A stretch of DNA of 64,000 bases from Larkinella sp. C7 (GTDB taxonomy: Bacteria; Bacteroidota; Bacteroidia; Cytophagales; Spirosomataceae), in contig NZ_VBSL01000017.1 of assembly GCF_006149005.1 (NCBI RefSeq), positions 20,958 to 84,957 on the forward strand, written 5' to 3'. A model generated the notes under the pieces. It searched no databases and had not been told where the DNA came from. It worked only from the letters and a program-made list of their open reading frames with translations. Made by a program: the position numbers and the translations under genes. Positions 60,901-64,000 of the stretch are shown here, piece by piece. The number at the start of each line of letters is the position of its first letter. The first letter of the stretch is position 1.

Positions 60901-63900
60901 GCTGGCAGAAGAAGCCAGGGTTGACACCGTGATGCCAGCCGATGGTTCTCCCTGAAACTCGTAAGCCCCGATGTCGACCCGATTTCCGGAAATGCGGGGA
61001 TTTCCGGCCAGATCCGTCTGGGGCAGGGCGGTGACACTGTAGGGTCCGGAAACGGCCGTGGCACTGGCGGGATCACCGGCATTAATGGCCGCGGAACAGT
61101 TGGTAAGTTGGAAGTTATCCGAACTGACAAAGGGCGAAGTGGTGGTGATCAGGCTGTTAGAGCTGGTATAGCCCGTTACCGAAGGTTCGAACAAACAATA
61201 ACTGGCCGTTATTGCCCCACCATTATCATAAAATAGCGTATTACTTCCCCCATTGTTCCAGAAGATGCAATTGATGAGACTGGCAGTGATGCCCCCCCTA
61301 ATGGAAATAGCCCCGCCAGTACCTGTTGATGTATTTGAAGCAAAGCTGCAGTTGGTAAAGAAGGTGTTGCCAGTTTCATTATACACCGCTCCACCGCCCA
61401 AATGAACGCCATTACCAGGGCCAGAAGCGTTGGAGACGAAACGACAATTGGTCAGATATACGTTATAACCACCGGCCATTCCTCCCCCGATTTGCCTGGC
61501 GGTATTTGATATAAAGCTACAATTGGTAAAACTGGGACTGGATTGTTCGAGGGCATTATAGACACCACCACCAGCAAGAGCAGTATTTGAGGTAAAACCA
61601 CAGTTCGTCAGGCTGGGACTGGACATGTGATTATACATTCCCCCGCCTGAAACATTGGCTCTATTCGCTATAAAGCTACAGTTGATCAGGCTGGGACTGG
61701 AATTGGTATTGAACATTCCACCCCCAAAATCCCTTAAATCGTTCAGATTATCATAGTTGGCATTCCCCCCCGTAATCACAAACCCGTTCAGGATGGCCGT
61801 ACTGGCGATGTTTGTGTTAGAAATGACGTTATAACTGTTGTCGCCCGGGTCGCCCACCGTCCCAATGTCACCACTCAGGGTGGTGCTGGAAGGAGTGGTC
61901 AGGTTGAGGGGGGGGCGCTCGCTGCGATTGGCTTCGGTTCCCACAAAACCGCCGTAAATGGCCACGTTGTTTTTCATGCTGAAGCTAATTTCGCGGTCGG
62001 ATCCGGTGGTGGGTTTGTAGGTCCCCCCGGCCACCCAAACCTCACCGCCCGCGCTGAGCGAGTTGATGGCCCCCTGCAAATCAGCCGTGGCCGTGGCCCA
62101 ACTGGTGGCCGTCGCCGGATTACCGTTGGTGCCGGTCGTCGACACAAACCGGGTCGTCGAGGTCACGGGATTGCCCGTTACGGTGATACTGCTGGTGGCG
62201 GTGCAGCCCGAGCTGAGGTTGGCGACCGTCACCGTGAAGGCCTTAGGGCCGGTGGTGAGCAGGATGGCACTCACGGGGTTGGTCGAGGTACTACCCAAGG
62301 AGGCTCCGGCCGGGGCGGCCCAGCTATAACTCAGGTTACTGCCGCCCGTTACCGTTGCCGACAGACTAACGGGCTGCCCGATGGTTACGCTGGCGGAAGA
62401 AGCCAGGGTTGTCACGGTGATAACTCCCGGTTCTCCCTGTAACTCGTAAGCTCCCATGTCGACCCGGTTTCCGAAGATGCGGGCATTCCCGGCCAGATCC
62501 GTCTGGGGCAGGGCCGTGACACTGTAGGGCCCGGAGACCGCCGTGGCACTGGCCGGATCACCAGCATTGACAGCCACGGAACAGGCCGTCAGTTGGAGGT
62601 TAACCGCACTGACAAAGGGCGAGGTGGTGGTGGTCAGGTTGTTGGAGCCGGTATAGTTGGTTACCGACGGCTCGAACAGACTGTAGCTGGCCGTTGTCGC
62701 TGAGGTTGCATCGACATATATCGAATTACTTCCTCCATTGTTCCAGAAAATGCAATTGATGAGATTGGTATTGCTGAAGTTAGAATTAAAGAATCCCCCT
62801 GCATTGCTATTTATAGCTGTATTTGACGTAAAGCTACAGTTGATCAGGCTGGAACTGGAGTTATTAGTTTCTATTCCCCCACCATAACTTGCGGTATTTG
62901 ACGTAAAGCTACAGTTGGTCAGGCTGAAACTGGAACTCTGACTCACCATTCCTCCCCCAAAAGAACCAGCTGTATTTGACGTAAATCTACAACTGGTCAG
63001 ACTGGGACTGGAATTAACATTAAACATCCCCCCGCCAAAATCCCCTGCGGTATTTGACGTAAAGCTACAATTGGTCAGGCTGGGACTGGAGGCAGAATAG
63101 TTATAGACCCCTCCTCCATCAGTAGCCGTATTTAACATAAAACTACAGTTGGTCAGAATGGGATTAGATACACTATTAATCATTCCCCCTCCATCAGTTG
63201 CGGTATTTGACGTAAAGCTACAGTTGGTCAGAGTGGGACTGGAGCTAGAATTATAGCCCCCCCCTCCATAAGTTGCGGTATTTAACGTAAAGCTACAGTT
63301 GGTCAGAATGGGATTAGAGGATGCGTGATTATACAATCCCCCTCCATAAGTTGCGGTATTTGACGTAAAATGACAATTGGTTAGGCCGGGACTGGCCCCT
63401 AAATTCAACATCCCCCCACCGTTAGCCTTGAAATCGCTCGAATTATCGGCATTCCCCCCCGTAATCACAAATCCGTCCAGAATGGCCGTATTGGTGAGGG
63501 ATACGTTATAAATGACGTGGTAACTGTTGTCGGCCGGGTCGCCCGCCGTCCCAATATCGCCACTCAGGGTGGTGCTGGACGGGGTGGTCAGGTTGAGGGC
63601 GGGCCGCTCGCTGCGATTGGCTTCGGTTCCCACAAAACCGCCGTAAATGGCCACGTTGTCCCTCATTCTGAAGTAAATTTCGCGGTCGGTTCCGGTGGTG
63701 GGTTTGTAGGTTCCCCCGGCTACCCACACCTCTCCGCCCGCGCTGAGCGAGTTGATGGCCCCCTGCAAATCAGACGTGGCCGTGGCCCAACTGGTAGCCG
63801 TCGCCGGATTGGAATTGGTACCGGTTGTCGACACAAACCGGGTGGTCGTCTGGGCGGAAACGACCAGCGAAAAACCGAGCAGGCAACCCAGTAATAAAAA

Positions 63901-63960
63901 CCGGGTACGCAATGCCGCGATGGCCTCGGTCGGGAATAGTGAGGTAAAACGTTTCTTCAT
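57925..63960 (-). CDS. Giant T9SS-exported repeat protein (beta-helix, Ig-like repeats)
   Basis: A 2011-residue surface or secreted protein. Signal peptide 1-36 (SLVVSAQ). Two homologous modules of about 560 and 480 residues (from 39 and about 598), each opening RFVSTTGTN and folding as a right-handed beta-helix of 23-27-residue turns (LTNCSFTSNTATYGGG), are each followed by an Ig-like unit (SASVTIGQPVSLSATVTGG). Six Ig-like repeats of 72 residues lie at about 1090-1530. Two modules with the shared core GW.WDRNKPNT (about 1610-1705 and 1810-1917) flank a putative-Ig domain (PPVAPAITPLTIQQG). The end (about 1925-2011) is a T9SS type A sorting domain. Probably adhesive or structural. Confidence 0.88.
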   Translation of the reverse strand: MKKRFTSLFPTEAIAALRTRFLLLGCLLGFSLVVSAQTTTRFVSTTGTNSNPATATSWATATSDLQGAINSLSAGGEVWVAGGTYKPTTGTDREIYFRMRDNVAIYGGFVGTEANRSERPALNLTTPSSTTLSGDIGTAGDPADNSYHVIYNVSLTNTAILDGFVITGGNADNSSDFKANGGGMLNLGASPGLTNCHFTSNTATYGGGLYNHASSNPILTNCSFTLNTATYGGGGYNSSSSPTLTNCSFTSNTATDGGGMINSVSNPILTNCSFMLNTATDGGGVYNYSASSPSLTNCSFTSNTAGDFGGGMFNVNSSPSLTSCRFTSNTAGSFGGGMVSQSSSFSLTNCSFTSNTASYGGGIETNNSSSSLINCSFTSNTAINSNAGGFFNSNFSNTNLINCIFWNNGGSNSIYVDATSATTASYSLFEPSVTNYTGSNNLTTTTSPFVSAVNLQLTACSVAVNAGDPASATAVSGPYSVTALPQTDLAGNARIFGNRVDMGAYELQGEPGVITVTTLASSASVTIGQPVSLSATVTGGSNLSYSWAAPAGASLGSTSTNPVSAILLTTGPKAFTVTVANLSSGCTATSSITVTGNPVTSTTRFVSTTGTNGNPATATSWATATADLQGAINSLSAGGEVWVAGGTYKPTTGSDREISFSMKNNVAIYGGFVGTEANRSERPPLNLTTPSSTTLSGDIGTVGDPGDNSYNVISNTNIASTAILNGFVITGGNANYDNLNDLRDFGGGMFNTNSSPSLINCSFIANRANVSGGGMYNHMSSPSLTNCGFTSNTALAGGGVYNALEQSSPSFTNCSFISNTARQIGGGMAGGYNVYLTNCRFVSNASGPGNGVHLGGGAVYNETGNTFFTNCSFASNTSTGTGGAISIRGGITASLINCIFWNNGGSNTLFYDNGGAITASYCLFEPSVTGYTSSNSLITTTSPFVSSDNFQLTNCSAAINAGDPASATAVSGPYSVTALPQTDLAGNPRISGNRVDIGAYEFQGEPSAGITVSTLASSASVCIGQSVSLSATVTGGSSLSYGWAAPAGATLGSTTTNPVSATLLTTGPKAFTVTVTNLTSGCTATSSVTVTGNTAPTATITPSSATLTCASPTVSLTASGGSSYRWDDNSTNAVRSVSVAGPYSVTVTADGGCSATTTLTVSGNASAPTATITPSSATLTCASPTVSLTASGGVSYRWDDNSTNAIRTVSAAGPYSVTVTAGNGCSASTSITVSGNSSAPTATITPSSATLTCASPTVSVTASGGVSYRWDDNSTNAIRTVSAAGPYSVTVTAGNGCSASTSITVSGNSSAPTATITPSSATLTCASPTVSLTASGGVSYRWDDNSTNAIRTVSAAGPYSVTVTSGNGCSASTSVTVSGNSSAPTATITPSSATLTCASPTVSLTASGGVSYRWDDNSTNAIRTVSAAGPYSVTVTSGNGCSASTSVTVSGNSSAPTATITPSSATLTCASPTVSLTASGGVSYRWDDNSTNAIRTVSAAGPYSVTVTAENGCSASTSVTISSNVLSVSTPNLASTTVVQGSPPVTLTASNCAGVLTWNGPGGSSGTGVISVETTNAGTFVYQATCTISGCVSDPASATVVVTAPTVTGSFDGFIYGGDCTSFRGWAWDRNKPNTVVTVEILVDSESKGTVLANEFRQDLKDGGKGNGIHAFRWNIPDELKDGEVHTLSATVAGSGFTLKDGPKTIRCQNGTPPPPPNKPPVAPAITPLTIQQGVTFTTTLPAFTDPENGTLSYALAGLPSGLTFTSGTRQISGKTEIAGSFALTYSATDDRGATNSVSFNLTVNPAETVVTGSFEGYLDKLDCGGIRGWVWDRNKPNTPLTVEFYLEPSPGTITPLGSTLANIYRIDLKEAGKGNGAHAYNFTPPGSVTNGTKVLARVLGSTFVLKGSPKEYQCAPGSRLSAETTSDLQVTVLGNPVSNQVEVEIRGAEGKPLHVQLTDVSGHLVSEQQVPQAAAVEHHRLPVFHQAPGLLMLRVSTQTQAKTVKILKTQ
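59390..60690 (-). repeat. Six tandem 216 bp coding repeats
   Basis: Six in-frame units of 72 codons (each beginning around APTATITPSSATLTCASPTV) with very high DNA identity. They fall into at least two synonymous haplotypes: the copies nearest 59400-59850 share GACGGTGTAATCGTTGCGG, and those at 60000-60480 share GATGGCGTGATGGTGGCCG. That pattern points to recent pairwise duplication or gene conversion. The copy nearest 60690 is the most divergent. Confidence 0.85.
62818..63400 (-). repeat. Short tandem repeats coding beta-helix turns (69-81 bp period)
   Basis: A segment reading GTATTTGACGTAAAGCTACA (plus strand) recurs about eight times at intervals of 69-81 bases, with variable DNA between. 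In the coding frame this is the turn CSFTSNTA, so it is a protein repeat although it looks CRISPR-like. Confidence 0.8.
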
Positions 63961-64000
63961 TTTACATGGATAGATTAAGGACGAAAAATGGAAACCGCCG

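Noticed and set aside
62818..63400. CRISPR-like array of about eight repeats with a 69-81 base period
   Set aside because: The repeats are in frame inside the 2011-residue protein and code beta-helix turns; both repeat and spacer sequence drift and no cas genes are near.
1..64000. tRNA, rRNA, insertion sequence, prophage or integrase
   Set aside because: None was recognised on reading the sequence and translations; a dedicated tRNA/Rfam scan was not possible here.

Overview
The window looks like chromosomal DNA of a moderately GC-rich Bacteroidota, most likely order Cytophagales (Spirosoma/Larkinella-like). The signs are a fused SecDF, an LptD-type barrel, LytS/LytTR two-component pairs, a two-component-propeller kinase, an ABC permease fused to an M1 peptidase, a giant secreted protein with a type IX secretion (T9SS) tail, and promoter -7 boxes of the Bacteroidota form TAnnTTTG ahead of several genes. 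I see no rRNA, tRNA, IS element, prophage or CRISPR array. The lineage is inferred from gene content, not from a marker gene.

Layout. 1-7.4 kb: partial nadC, a small membrane protein, secDF, an APC amino-acid permease and an MBL-fold/rhodanese sulfur protein. 7.4-12.6 kb (minus): a lipoprotein, nuoK, nuoJ, nuoI with a long disordered repeat tail, and a fused alpha/beta 2-oxoacid dehydrogenase E1. 12.9-21.2 kb: envelope genes (DUF1573, lptD, an AmiC-type amidase, an MCE/MlaD protein), an acyl-CoA carboxylase beta subunit and a lipoprotein. 21.2-27.5 kb (minus): a histidine kinase with an ethylene-receptor-like sensor domain, a gene broken by one in-frame stop, a SnoaL-like protein, a Crp/Fnr regulator overlapping a sulfatase, a GNAT and an O-antigen-ligase-like protein. 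27.8-34.7 kb: ABC ATPase plus permease/M1 peptidase, divergent from a LytS/LytTR pair. 34.9-45.8 kb: a beta-helix lipoprotein, ferredoxin reductase plus ferredoxin, a propeller kinase, a GH20 hexosaminidase, a DUF1338 protein and a PhoD-like phosphatase. 45.9-57.8 kb: a secreted MBL protein, a second LytS/LytTR operon, a GH16 glycanase, a bacteriophytochrome/response regulator/heme oxygenase operon, a PAS kinase, and a KdgF-like cupin with an ACS-family transporter. 57.9-64 kb: a 2011-residue T9SS adhesin-like protein.

Themes. Signal sensing is dense: seven histidine kinases and three response regulators. Two kinases carry receptors best known from plants and cyanobacteria, a phytochrome with its chromophore enzyme and an ethylene-type receptor in which all seven ETR1 ligand residues I can recall are present at the exact spacing. 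Glycan use is the second theme (GH20, GH16, sulfatase, KdgF-like cupin with transporter).

The most unusual non-coding feature is a set of long intergenic hairpins with word-like, low-complexity stems (5831-5911, 10108-10178, 17410-17510, 34688-34792, 37711-37785, 50241-50331, 57829-57909). One has 46 bp perfect arms. Some pairs share sequence templates across distant loci.
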